DNA from: Nitrospira sp.
GTDB lineage: Bacteria; Nitrospirota; Nitrospiria; Nitrospirales; UBA8639
Assembly: GCA_024760505.1 (NCBI GenBank)
Contig: CP058931.1
Span: 62,001-126,000 of the forward strand
DNA: 64,000 nt
Reading direction: 5' to 3'
A program made the position numbers and the translations under genes. The first letter of the stretch is position 1. The number at the start of each line of letters is the position of its first letter. Of this stretch, positions 37,019 to 46,490 are shown piece after piece. A model generated the notes under the pieces. The model searched no databases. It was given only the letters and a program-made list of their open reading frames with translations, and was not told where the DNA came from.

Positions 37019-39454
37019 ATGTCACGTCACCGCTCTAGACCCAACGGCATCAGGGTAATACCCGAAAAAATCATCTTGGAGGTCAGAGAAGGCACAGCTT
37101 CCTCTGGAAAAACTCCCGTTCGAATTTTCGTTGGAAGCGAATCAGCCCAAGGCCGAGCCGAACGCATACTTATCTGGTCCATTGAACAGGTTCGGGATCC
37201 AGGTCGAGTATACGAAATTTATCTCATGAAGGAATTAAAGGGATTTGACCGGCGCAAATGGCTCACGGGGTTTACAAATTATCGTTTTGCGATCCCGGCA
37301 TTTGCGGGCCAGGCAGGGCGAGCGATTTACAACGATGTCGATCAAATCTACCTGGCGGATCCTGGAATATTATTCGACCACGATTTGAACGATCATGGCT
37401 TTCTCTCCATTGCACGGAATGATACTTCGGTGATGGTCATGGATTGCAAAAAAATGGCCGCCATCTGGTCCCTTGAGGCGGCAAAATTCGAGAAAAAAAA
37501 CGCACTGGTGGAACGCGCCTTGGAAGTACCCAACCTCTGGGGTTTATTAGAACCCGAATGGAATGCCCGTGATGAAGAATATCAGGCAGGACAATCTAAA
37601 GTCCTCCATTATACGGCTCTCCATACTCAACCTTGGCAGCCCTTTCCTCAGGAATTTGTATACCAAAAAAGCCTGGAGGGCGATGTTTGGTTTAGTTTGG
37701 AGCACAGTGCCAATCAAAAAGGCTTCCTTGTATTTTCGCGGAAACATCCCTCCTCCCTATTTACAGAATTGGCTAACGAGACGAGAGATCTCCGGAATAT
37801 TTCCCCGACGAAACTATCTCCTTTCCAGGATGTCGAGACCATTAACGAACTTCAAGAAGCGATGCGCACCCTCCAAGCCAAGTCGCTTCTGTATTGTCAT
37901 TTTGGCCAACTGTTCGAAAATGTTCCCGAACACCTTCGGGCTAAAGACCTTTCCTCATTAAACATGACCACAATGGATCTTTGTCAGGAGGACTCTGGCC
38001 CCCTGCCTTCCCGACAATTCGACCTGGTCCTGTCACCCGGAGGGCTTCATCTCGTCCCAGAAGAAGATATCCCATGGGTTATCGAAGAAATGTTTAACCG
38101 TGCACATGGCATGGTCTATATGGCGATAGAAATCACCAACCCCGACCAATCCTCTGCTGCTGAAAATCCTCACCCCAGCTTGAAACAAAATATTAACCGG
38201 TGGATGAGTCACCTTGAATCAATTGGCGCCCGCTATCCGGCTATTCACTGGAAGCTTGCGTTCCACACAAAAACACCTAAGGGAATCACACAAAGATTTA
38301 TCCGTTCTGGAGGCCATTGGATCGGTGCTCCCCCACGAATCTGGATACTCTCAGACGGCAAAGTTGGACATACCACTCAATCAGAAGTGCTCGCAAAGTC
38401 GTTGGGGTGGCCTTATGAAATTAAACAGTTGCGATTCTATGGATGGCATAAAATCCAAAAACTCGTGTGGGGCCTATTCCCTCCAAATTTGATCGGTGTA
38501 GATAGGGTTCACTCTTCCCCTCTCTGCCCCCCATGGCCAGACCTCGTGATTTCTACCGGATGGCGACCGGCACCAATTGCCAGATGGATTCGTGAACAAA
38601 GCCAGGGGAAAACACGTATCATTCAATTGGGACGAAAAGGCGGATGCTCGGCTGACTTATTTGATGTGGTCATTACTCCGTCCTATTACGGCTTCCCTCC
38701 ACATCCACACCGCATCGAGACGGTGGCCCCCTTGAACGAATTAACTCAGGACAGTTTGGATAGGGTGAAGCAGCGATGGCCAAATCTTTTCGACAACGCT
38801 CCCCATCCTCGCATCGTCTTCGTCGTGGGAGGTGCCACGGCACGGTTCAAATTTACCCCAGATATGGCTCGCACAATTGGAGGCCAACTCAAACACCTTG
38901 CGCAAAAATGCCATGGGAAAATTTTTGCCGTCACGTCTCCCAGAACGGGCAAAGACCTGATTCACGCTCTTGAGTCCACATTGCTCCCTGATCATTTTGT
39001 GCATACATGGAAGCCAAACCAGTCTGATAACCCTTATTTCGCCTATTTGGCCGGTGCCGATGTCATTATCGTCACAGGTGAAAGCGAATCCATGTTGGCT
39101 GAGGCGGCTTCTCTGGGCAAGCCGGTTTATATTGTCCCACTTCCGGAAAATTCCCCAACGTGGAAAGTACGGCTCAGTGAAAAGATTATTCAACGTGCCC
39201 AATCCCAGCCCTTGAATAAACGGGGAACGGCTCGTCCACAGCAGGGATTGGAACGGCTTTGCGCTCGATTGATTCGTGCGGGTTTGGTGCAACCCCGTCG
39301 AAATCTCACCATGCTGCATGATTCCCTTATCAAGAATGGGATAGCCAGACCGTTCGGAGAACCCATTACAAACGGAACACGCCCACAATTAAAGGAAACG
39401 GAAACGGTCGCCCGAAAAGTCAAAGCCACTCTTGGAATCTTTGATCATCTTTAA
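37019..39454 (+). CDS. Three-part protein: GT-A-like, methyltransferase-like, ELM1 domain
   Basis: 811 residues. Residues 35-255 look like a GT8-type glycosyltransferase with a DxD-like YNDVDQIYL and FVGSESAQGRAERI. Residues about 280-400 resemble a methyltransferase remnant (RQFDLVLSPGGLHLVPEEDI). Residues 439-740 are a mitochondrial-fission-ELM1-type domain: RIWILSDGKVGHTTQSEVLA, ISTGWRPAPIARWI, FVVGGATARF, VTGESESMLAEAASLG. ELM1 bacterial relatives are predicted glycosyltransferases (GT-B-like). Likely role: surface glycan or glycolipid assembly. It follows SPT by 61 bp in the same direction, so it may be cotranscribed with the sphingolipid genes. Confidence 0.68.
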   Translation: MSRHRSRPNGIRVIPEKIILEVREGTASSGKTPVRIFVGSESAQGRAERILIWSIEQVRDPGRVYEIYLMKELKGFDRRKWLTGFTNYRFAIPAFAGQAGRAIYNDVDQIYLADPGILFDHDLNDHGFLSIARNDTSVMVMDCKKMAAIWSLEAAKFEKKNALVERALEVPNLWGLLEPEWNARDEEYQAGQSKVLHYTALHTQPWQPFPQEFVYQKSLEGDVWFSLEHSANQKGFLVFSRKHPSSLFTELANETRDLRNISPTKLSPFQDVETINELQEAMRTLQAKSLLYCHFGQLFENVPEHLRAKDLSSLNMTTMDLCQEDSGPLPSRQFDLVLSPGGLHLVPEEDIPWVIEEMFNRAHGMVYMAIEITNPDQSSAAENPHPSLKQNINRWMSHLESIGARYPAIHWKLAFHTKTPKGITQRFIRSGGHWIGAPPRIWILSDGKVGHTTQSEVLAKSLGWPYEIKQLRFYGWHKIQKLVWGLFPPNLIGVDRVHSSPLCPPWPDLVISTGWRPAPIARWIREQSQGKTRIIQLGRKGGCSADLFDVVITPSYYGFPPHPHRIETVAPLNELTQDSLDRVKQRWPNLFDNAPHPRIVFVVGGATARFKFTPDMARTIGGQLKHLAQKCHGKIFAVTSPRTGKDLIHALESTLLPDHFVHTWKPNQSDNPYFAYLAGADVIIVTGESESMLAEAASLGKPVYIVPLPENSPTWKVRLSEKIIQRAQSQPLNKRGTARPQQGLERLCARLIRAGLVQPRRNLTMLHDSLIKNGIARPFGEPITNGTRPQLKETETVARKVKATLGIFDHL

Positions 39455-39517
39455 CAAGGTCACCATTAGCACAGCCGGAGCAAAACGCCCTCCGAATCGT
39501 GTTCGGATATTTTTGAA

Positions 39518-40909
39518 ATGACAAAACCGCGCCGCCGTCTGACCATTCCCGTTGAAATCTTTAATAGGGAATTTGACGCCAAAGTTATGCTTTCCTGCTT
39601 CGCCGCAGAGCGTGGATTTTCCGTCATTATAGGGGAAAAACACGAAATTCAACTCAATCTGGCCGCTTTACCCAAATCCATCTACCTACCCACCAATCTT
39701 CATAACCGGAATGCCATCGTCTTCTCCCTTCTGGCCCAATTGGGGCACTCGCTGGTAGGAACGGACGAGGAAGCCATTGTGTATTGTTCGCCAGAAGTGT
39801 ATGTGAAAGAAAAATTGGGCTCGACAGAATTTTCCCGGCCGAATCTCTTTTTAGCATGGGGACCAGAAAATGCCAGAATCTGGAAATCACAGCCCGCATA
39901 TAATGGAATGCCTGTGCATATAACCGGAAATTCCCGGCTAGACTTACTACGGCCGGAAATGCGCCAATATTGGACACCGCAAGTCGAAACCATCCATAAA
40001 AAATTCGGGAAGATCATCCTGATCAATACCAATTTTGGTAAATTGAACCATTTTAGGCCCAACAAAGGTTCGGAAAAAGATGCGCTTGAACGGGCGGCGG
40101 TTTCACCATCGGACGTAGACGAATTTGAACTTGGAATGGCCCGGCACCGTCTGGCCCTATTCCAGTATTTTCAGGAAATGGTAGGCCAAATAGCCGCAGC
40201 CTTTCCCGCTCATACCATCTTAATCCGTCCCCATCCCTCTGAAAACCACGAGACATGGAGGCAGGCTGCAAACGGATATACAAACGTCCAGGTACATATA
40301 GAGGGACATGTCATCCCCTGGCTGTTAGCAGCCGATGCCATCATTCATAATAGTTGCACCACCGGCTTGGAAGGGTATGTCCTGAAACGTCCCGTTTTTT
40401 CCTATCAGCCGATCATCTCCGACCGTTTTGACAAACAACTTCCGAATGCCGTGAGCCACCGGGCAACATCCTCCCGGGAATTAATTGAACTCATCAAAGC
40501 AACCCTTTCAGGTGATCAGTCTCCTCAGGAAAATGGCTCTGAAGCTAAAACCCGGTTAATTGAACAATATCTTGCGGCCCTCCAAGGGCCTTTTGCCTCA
40601 GAAAACATCGTGAGTACTCTAGAAACATTCGACGCCACCTGTTCACCCTCGACCCCAAAATGGGGAACGGTATTCGCCGCAAAATCTCAGGCCCTCGGCA
40701 GAAAATTACGACGCCGATTCAACGCTCAATTTCGCATGGGGGATCAAAACCGATCACAACGGTACAATTATTTGAACCATATTTTCCCTGATATCACCCT
40801 GGGGCATATCGAAGAACGCATTGAGCGCTTGCAACATGCGTTAGGAAGATTTCACCACACACAAGTCAGGGCCCTGCAGGACAATATTTTTGAAATATTT
40901 CCCAACTAA
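39518..40909 (+). CDS. Surface carbohydrate biosynthesis protein (GT-B-like)
   Basis: 463 residues. TIPVEIFNREFDAKVMLSC at the start and IHITGNSRLDLLRPE-like sequence (VHITGNSRLDLLRP), ILIRPHPSENHETW and IHNSCTTGLEGYVLKRPV form the pattern of the surface carbohydrate biosynthesis protein family, related to CDP-glycerol glycerophosphotransferases with a GT-B fold. About 100 extra basic residues follow at the C-terminus. It precedes the nonulosonic acid operon in the same direction. Exact transfer reaction unknown. Confidence 0.7.
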   Translation: MTKPRRRLTIPVEIFNREFDAKVMLSCFAAERGFSVIIGEKHEIQLNLAALPKSIYLPTNLHNRNAIVFSLLAQLGHSLVGTDEEAIVYCSPEVYVKEKLGSTEFSRPNLFLAWGPENARIWKSQPAYNGMPVHITGNSRLDLLRPEMRQYWTPQVETIHKKFGKIILINTNFGKLNHFRPNKGSEKDALERAAVSPSDVDEFELGMARHRLALFQYFQEMVGQIAAAFPAHTILIRPHPSENHETWRQAANGYTNVQVHIEGHVIPWLLAADAIIHNSCTTGLEGYVLKRPVFSYQPIISDRFDKQLPNAVSHRATSSRELIELIKATLSGDQSPQENGSEAKTRLIEQYLAALQGPFASENIVSTLETFDATCSPSTPKWGTVFAAKSQALGRKLRRRFNAQFRMGDQNRSQRYNYLNHIFPDITLGHIEERIERLQHALGRFHHTQVRALQDNIFEIFPN

Positions 40910-41003
40910 CTACTCCATCATGAAGAATGCCTATAACCGCAATCATGCTGAGCATGCATGGGCATCCATAGACCAAATCTCGTGAACACCCTAAGGAGGA
41001 TAC

Positions 41004-42095
41004 ATGTATAACGTAAAAATTTTTGGAGCCGGGTCTATCGGCAACCATTTGGCTCATGCATCTCGTTCCCTGGGTTGGAACGTCACGATATGCGATGTGG
41101 ACCAAGCGGCATTGGATCGAACCAAACAGACCATTTATCCGACTCGTTATGGAAAATGGGACGAGGCCATCATGCTTTCCCTGGTCAAGGACGCTCCGAG
41201 AGGAGGATTTGATCTCGTGGTTGTTGGGACTCCTCCAGACTCCCACCTCTCCCTGGCACTTGGTGCTCTTGAGGAAAAACCCAAAGCCATTCTTGTGGAA
41301 AAACCTCTCTGCCCCCCGAACTTGGAACAGGCCCAGGCATTACAGAAGATGGTGGTCGAATCTGGCACATTCGCATTTGTGGGATATGACCACGTCGTGG
41401 GAAAGGCCGCGCAGGAAACACTCCAAGCCGGTCGCCAATTATCCACCATTGAAACCATCGACGTGGAATTTCGTGAACATTGGGGCGGCATCTTCGCGGC
41501 TCATCCATGGTTACAGGGTCCACAGGACAGTTATTTGGGGTTTTGGAAACGGGGTGGAGGTGCCAGCGGGGAACATTCCCATGCAATCAACCTATGGCAA
41601 TTTCTGAGTGGGGGCCTGGGAAAAGGCCGCATCACCGAAGTATCCGCGACACTGGATTATGTCCAGACAGATATGGTGGAGTACGACAAACTCTGCCTGC
41701 TTAGCCTGAGGACTGAAGCGGGTTTACTCGGAAGGGTCGTGCAAGACGTCATTACCTCCCCTTCCAGAAAGTGGGCAAGGATTCAAGGGAATGACGGTTT
41801 CGCGGAACTCACCATCGGGCACCAACCAGGGGTCGACAGAGTCGATTGGAAAACCGGTGGCGATGACACCCAATTCCGTACCATTCAAAAAACGCGACCG
41901 GATGATTTCATCTGGGAATTACAGCACATCGAGGACGTGATGACAGGCAAGACAAAAGATTCCGTCCTCTCATTGGAGCGAGGCCTGGAAACCATGCTGG
42001 TGGTCGCCGCCGCGCATCTCTCGTCAGCCAAGAAACGCACTGTGCGCATCGATTACCGGAAAGGCTATACACCAGAGGCACTAGAATTGCTGTAG
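41004..42095 (+). CDS. Gfo/Idh/MocA-family sugar oxidoreductase
   Basis: 363 residues. Rossmann start VKIFGAGSIGNHLAHA, then EKPLCPP with the catalytic Lys typical of the family near residue 95, and a C-terminal alpha/beta domain (GGGASGEHSHAINLWQFLSG). It would oxidise or reduce a sugar or sugar acid with NAD(P). AAGGAGG precedes the ATG. First gene of an operon with neuB, HAD phosphatase and neuA, so it probably supplies or modifies a nonulosonic acid or its hexose precursor. Confidence 0.82.
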   Translation: MYNVKIFGAGSIGNHLAHASRSLGWNVTICDVDQAALDRTKQTIYPTRYGKWDEAIMLSLVKDAPRGGFDLVVVGTPPDSHLSLALGALEEKPKAILVEKPLCPPNLEQAQALQKMVVESGTFAFVGYDHVVGKAAQETLQAGRQLSTIETIDVEFREHWGGIFAAHPWLQGPQDSYLGFWKRGGGASGEHSHAINLWQFLSGGLGKGRITEVSATLDYVQTDMVEYDKLCLLSLRTEAGLLGRVVQDVITSPSRKWARIQGNDGFAELTIGHQPGVDRVDWKTGGDDTQFRTIQKTRPDDFIWELQHIEDVMTGKTKDSVLSLERGLETMLVVAAAHLSSAKKRTVRIDYRKGYTPEALELL

Positions 42096-42119
42096 ATCTG
42101 CCAGAGGAAGGGGAAAAGC

Positions 42120-43703
42120 ATGATAGACCAAGATTTCAATTTCCATGATTTATTCATATTGGACCTAGCCAATAACCACCAGGGAAGTGTGGAACACGGC
42201 ATGGGAATCATCCAATCAACGGCTGAGGTGATCAAACGGCACCAAGTCCGGGCAGCGATCAAATTCCAATTCCGCCAACTCGACACCTTTATTCATACAG
42301 ATCACCAGTCAAACAGCGAGCTCAAATACATCCAGCGATTTCAATCCACTCGCTTGGACCAGACCCAATTCCAAACATTGCTCAATGAAGTATGGGCCCA
42401 AGGGCTGCTAGCCATGTGCACCCCCTTCGATGAAGAGTCTGTCAATATTGCCGTCGACATGGGTTTTAATGTGTTGAAGGTCGCCAGTTGTTCAGCCAAG
42501 GATTGGCCGCTTCTTGAGGAAATTGCCGGCGCCGGGCCGCCGGTCGTGTGCTCAACCGGTGGCCTGACTCTGGAGGACATCGATAATGTGGTGAGTTTCT
42601 TCCAACACCGGGCCGTGCAATTCGCGTTAATGCACTGCGTGTCGGTGTATCCAACTCCTGACCCGTTGATGAACTTGAATCAAATACAGATGTTGCGCAA
42701 CCGGTACCCCAATATTCCTATCGGCTGGTCCACGCATGAAAACCCCGGTGATACCGTCCCTGTACAAATTGCGGTCGCTCTTGGAGCCAGACTTTTCGAA
42801 CGGCACATTGGACTGGAAACCGACTCCATCAAATTGAATGCCTACTCGTCCACCTCACAGCAAGTGGACACCTGGCTGGAAGCCTATCATCGGGCAAAAG
42901 TTTTGTGTGGCTCAAAAACCCGTCCACCGGCCTCCGAAGTGGAACAGTCCTCCTTGGACGGCCTTCGTCGGGGGGTCTTTGCCAAACGATCCATTAAAAA
43001 AGGCCGGGAACTCACCCGGGATCTTGTGTATTTTGCCATGCCCTACGTCGAAGGGCAGATGGAAAGCGGAGCATGGAAAGATGGCTATACGGCCGTTCAG
43101 GACATAACGCCGGACCAACCGGTCATGCGGGATGCTGTCGAGATCACCCTCAATCAAGGCCTCGTGACTCTTAAACAGGCGATTCACGAAGTCAAAGCCT
43201 TACTCAACGAAGCCAACATTCAATTAGGCAGTGAGTTTAAAGTCGAATATTCGCACCACTACGGCCTTGAAAATTTCCGACAAACCGGCGCGGTCCTTAT
43301 TGAATGCATTAATCGGGAATATTGCAAAAAACTCGTCATTCAATTGCCGGGACAGCGACACCCCTCACATTATCATGCAAGGAAGGAGGAAACCTTTCAA
43401 ATACTGTTTGGCATCCTCCACGTGAATATCGACGGATATCCCCGCATTTTGCATCCCGGTGAAACCATTCTCATCCTACCCGGAGTATGGCATTCCTTTT
43501 GGACAGACACGGGGGTTGTCTTTGAAGAAGTGTCCACCACCCACTATAACAATGATTCCTTCTATGCCGACAAACGAATCAATAAGCTGCAACGATCTGA
43601 GCGGAAAACAATGGTTGATCATTGGGGACGTTTTCAAATCGCCCAGCAGCCAGCAGCGGAGAAGGCTCCCGAAGTGCCATTGCCCGATCCTCATGCGCAA
43701 TGA
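42120..43703 (+). CDS. neuB: NeuB-family nonulosonic acid synthase fused to SAF and cupin domains
   Basis: 527 residues, versus about 345 for standard NeuB. Residues 10-270: TIM barrel with FILDLANNHQGSVEHG, IKFQF, CTPFDEESV, KVASCS, STGGLT and HCVSVYPTP, and GWSTHENPG. Residues 285-350: SAF/antifreeze-like lid RRGVFAKRSIKKGREL. Residues about 375-500: a cupin with HPSHYHARKEETFQIL (metal His, His, Glu) and LPGVWHSF, similar to D-lyxose/mannose isomerase-type cupins. The synthase condenses PEP with a hexose (phosphate) to a nine-carbon sugar acid. The cupin may isomerise or bind the sugar precursor. Good ribosome site GAGGAAGGGG. Confidence 0.86.
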   Translation: MIDQDFNFHDLFILDLANNHQGSVEHGMGIIQSTAEVIKRHQVRAAIKFQFRQLDTFIHTDHQSNSELKYIQRFQSTRLDQTQFQTLLNEVWAQGLLAMCTPFDEESVNIAVDMGFNVLKVASCSAKDWPLLEEIAGAGPPVVCSTGGLTLEDIDNVVSFFQHRAVQFALMHCVSVYPTPDPLMNLNQIQMLRNRYPNIPIGWSTHENPGDTVPVQIAVALGARLFERHIGLETDSIKLNAYSSTSQQVDTWLEAYHRAKVLCGSKTRPPASEVEQSSLDGLRRGVFAKRSIKKGRELTRDLVYFAMPYVEGQMESGAWKDGYTAVQDITPDQPVMRDAVEITLNQGLVTLKQAIHEVKALLNEANIQLGSEFKVEYSHHYGLENFRQTGAVLIECINREYCKKLVIQLPGQRHPSHYHARKEETFQILFGILHVNIDGYPRILHPGETILILPGVWHSFWTDTGVVFEEVSTTHYNNDSFYADKRINKLQRSERKTMVDHWGRFQIAQQPAAEKAPEVPLPDPHAQ

Positions 43704-44392
43704 TTGCTTGCGTCACCTTCGATTTTGACGGAACGCTGGTTGATTCCAACCAGGTGAAGGTTCAATCCTTTTATACGATTGTCGAGAATTATGATCCCAG
43801 CGGAGACACCGTCACCGAAGTTCTTCAACGGTGCTCTCATAAGGATCGATACGGAATCACCCATGAACTTGCCCGGGAATTCATGGCGAAAGGGCTTATT
43901 CCGCCCCACACAGGCACAGAGATCCTCGGTTTACAATGGGCCGAGACTTACACAACCACCTGCGAAGCGGCCGTTGTCGGATGTCCGGAAGTCCCTGGGG
44001 CCTCAGGGATACTCTCATGGCTGTTGAATCAACAGATTCCTCTATACCTCAACTCAAGAACGCCGGCCAAAGCCCTCAATCGCCTTGTGACCCTACGAAA
44101 CCTCACCCAGTATTTCTCGGGAATATATGGAGCTCCCGCAAGTAAACTCGAAAATTTGCTGCACATTCAAAAGCTCACTCAGGCAAAACCGGAGGAAATT
44201 CTCTTTGTCGGAGATAGTGAGGATGACTGGAAGGCTGCAGCTGAATTTGGCTGCCACTTTGCCGGAGTCATTCTTGGTGGTAACAGCCGATTCACACAGA
44301 TACCACCACTCCATATGACAAACCTGGATGACCTCAGAGCAATCGTGGAAAATCTTCAGGAGAACCGGAATGCCCGTGATCCAAATCATTGA
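43700..44392 (+). CDS. HAD-family phosphatase
   Basis: 230 residues from ATG 43700, which overlaps the neuB stop as ATGA. HAD motifs: I FDFDGTLVDSN, II LYLNSRTPA, III Lys near KLENLL, IV FVGDSEDDWKAA. Four-helix cap (C1) insertion. Coupled to neuB, so it probably removes the 9-phosphate from the NeuB product, as in KDN-9-phosphate or Neu5Ac-9-phosphate pathways where the synthase uses a hexose 6-phosphate. Confidence 0.84.
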   Translation: MIACVTFDFDGTLVDSNQVKVQSFYTIVENYDPSGDTVTEVLQRCSHKDRYGITHELAREFMAKGLIPPHTGTEILGLQWAETYTTTCEAAVVGCPEVPGASGILSWLLNQQIPLYLNSRTPAKALNRLVTLRNLTQYFSGIYGAPASKLENLLHIQKLTQAKPEEILFVGDSEDDWKAAAEFGCHFAGVILGGNSRFTQIPPLHMTNLDDLRAIVENLQENRNARDPNH

Positions 44393-44506
44393 GCATCTTC
44401 CCGCCGCCTTTATTTGAAGATTCTTTACACTTTTGTAACAGGAAGTTATGATTTGCACAAAACCGATGACTATACCATCAACGGCGTGTATCGCTAAAAA
44501 GACCCC

Positions 44507-45214
44507 ATGATAGGTACTCAACGCATTCTGGCGGTATGTCCAGCCAGGGGCGGCAGCAAAGGAATTCCGCTCAAAAATCTGACTCCATTTCTTGGAATCC
44601 CGTTAGTTGCCAGAGTTGGCCAGTTGGTGAAAGAAATCCCCATCATCGATCGAGCGGTGGTTTCGACCGATCATCCTGAAATTGCCGAGTGTGCGAAACA
44701 ATCTGGCCTGGATGCCCCTTTCTTCCGGCCTCCGGACCTCTCAGGTGACCGAATATCGGACGCGCCGGTATTGATCCATGCGTTAGAAGAAATGGAGCGC
44801 CTGGATGCTGTGCGGTATGACATTGTGATCATGCTCCAGCCGACTTCCCCTCTTCGTCGACCAGAACATGTCATACACGCCCTTGAGATGCTGGTAAATG
44901 AACAGTGGGACGCCGTATGGACCCTCTCCGAAACTGATTCTAAGTCACACCCTCTCAAACAACTGACCCTGGACTCAGGCAGAATCGACTATTATGACCC
45001 AGACGGAAGCCAAATCATTGCCCGGCAACAACTCACCCCGGTTTATCACCGGAACGGGGTGGCATATGTCATGACACGAAACTGTCTTCTGGAAGGAAGG
45101 AGCATCATGGGGAAACGGACTGGAGCGCTCCTCATCGATGAGTATCTGGTCAGTATCGATACCATGTGGGATTTGGAACTTGCCGAATACATTTTTGTCA
45201 AAAATCAGGCATAA
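44507..45214 (+). CDS. neuA: CMP-nonulosonic acid synthetase (acylneuraminate cytidylyltransferase)
   Basis: 235 residues. CPARGGSKGIPLKNL is the CTP-binding loop, with VSTDHPEIAECA, LQPTSPLRRPEHV and the HRNGVAYVM substrate segment. It activates a nonulosonic acid with CTP for transfer to a surface glycan. Which acid (KDN, sialic, legionaminic, pseudaminic) cannot be told from sequence. Absence of an aminotransferase or UDP-sugar dehydratase in the operon favours a simple acid such as KDN. Confidence 0.85.
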   Translation: MIGTQRILAVCPARGGSKGIPLKNLTPFLGIPLVARVGQLVKEIPIIDRAVVSTDHPEIAECAKQSGLDAPFFRPPDLSGDRISDAPVLIHALEEMERLDAVRYDIVIMLQPTSPLRRPEHVIHALEMLVNEQWDAVWTLSETDSKSHPLKQLTLDSGRIDYYDPDGSQIIARQQLTPVYHRNGVAYVMTRNCLLEGRSIMGKRTGALLIDEYLVSIDTMWDLELAEYIFVKNQA

Positions 45215-45381
45215 GATCTGACTGCGAATCAAGATGCGGATGAACCATCTGTGAATCAGGAGTCATCTCGCAGATCGAATTGCTTCATGGCAATGTATAT
45301 CCCTTATGTTCAGCCCCGAACAGACCTCCCGAATCAGTTCCTCAAAATTCCACCTTTCCTCTTTAGGCAAGGAATGGTGTC

Positions 45382-46404
45382 TTGAGTAATTTCCTAGACC
45401 AACCCTTTCAGACAATGGATCAAGATCGCGTCGTAAAGGGAAACTGTGATCTCTGCCGTTCGACAGAAGCGTGCGTTGTTGCAGAACCTTCGGAACTGAA
45501 TTGCCGCATTGTCATATGCATCCATTGTCAATTGATGTACGCTTTTCCACAAATTGAACAGGAGGATTTGGACAGATTCTATGAAAGTAGCTTTGCCAAC
45601 GACCCCGGTAGCCGCAGTAGGCCTGGGGAAGGAATCGAAGATGAAGATGACATTCAAAAACAGGATGCCGTCGCGGAGTGGGGTTTGAACATCATCAACC
45701 GTTTCATTCAGGTTAAAGACAAACGGATTCTCGATCTGAGATGCCAAACCGGTGCACTCTCGGACCAGCTCCAGGCGGGAGGGGCGAAAGTTTTCTGCGT
45801 AGAGCCGTTCGAAAAAAACAGATGGTTCGCTAGCAAGCGACGCGGATTATCCGAGATCTTTCCTTTGCCATTTTCCCGATTCTCCCAGTTACCGATTCCC
45901 TTTCAGGGTCCCTTCGATGCGGTCAATGTCCTGACACATCATGTCCTGGCCCACGTCCTATCCCCCCGCATGCTCCTGGAAAAAATTTTCAGCATACTTA
46001 AACCAGGCGGCTATCTCTTTCTTGACGAGAAAGATGTGCTGAACCCGGCTCGATACAAAACCGGATCGGTGTTTCAGTCTGGTCCCGTCCATCAATATCA
46101 TCTCACCGCACAGACCACTGCCAGATATCTTGAAGCCGCCGGCTTTGTATTGATTGAATGCACGATTGACAACCGCCGGATAAGCGATTTCCATCACATC
46201 CGGGCGGTAGCACGAAAGCCTGAGGCTCAAAACCATTCCGGGGTATCACCTCAGACCATTCAGCATGATTCATCCCTAGGACGAATCAGATGGCGATTAT
46301 GGTGGCTCAAGCAGACATGGACACTTCGACAGGTCGGTTTCTTAGGAAAACGAAAAACCAATAAAATTCTACGCCGAATCCGTCGACGGATTGCATCAAT
46401 CTAA
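45382..46404 (+). CDS. Class I methyltransferase with zinc-ribbon N-terminus
   Basis: 340 residues. N-terminal CDLCRSTEAC and CIHCQLMYAFPQ (paired CxxC) form a zinc ribbon as in sugar methyltransferases. The SAM domain follows: RILDLRCQTGALSDQL (motif I, with Arg-Cys-Gln in place of the usual GCG), FCVEPFEKN, VLTHHVLAHVLSP and LKPGGYLFLDE. The basic C-terminus may bind membrane or glycan. TTG start at 45382 or ATG at 45415. Probable methylation of a surface glycan. The changed motif I lowers certainty of activity. Confidence 0.74.
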   Translation: MSNFLDQPFQTMDQDRVVKGNCDLCRSTEACVVAEPSELNCRIVICIHCQLMYAFPQIEQEDLDRFYESSFANDPGSRSRPGEGIEDEDDIQKQDAVAEWGLNIINRFIQVKDKRILDLRCQTGALSDQLQAGGAKVFCVEPFEKNRWFASKRRGLSEIFPLPFSRFSQLPIPFQGPFDAVNVLTHHVLAHVLSPRMLLEKIFSILKPGGYLFLDEKDVLNPARYKTGSVFQSGPVHQYHLTAQTTARYLEAAGFVLIECTIDNRRISDFHHIRAVARKPEAQNHSGVSPQTIQHDSSLGRIRWRLWWLKQTWTLRQVGFLGKRKTNKILRRIRRRIASI

Positions 46405-46490
46405 CCCGCATAGTCCTGCTAACCGGACGACTAAATCAGGAAAGCCCCCATCTTTCAGCTAGAAAGTCAATCGGGTTCAAGATCTTGGAG

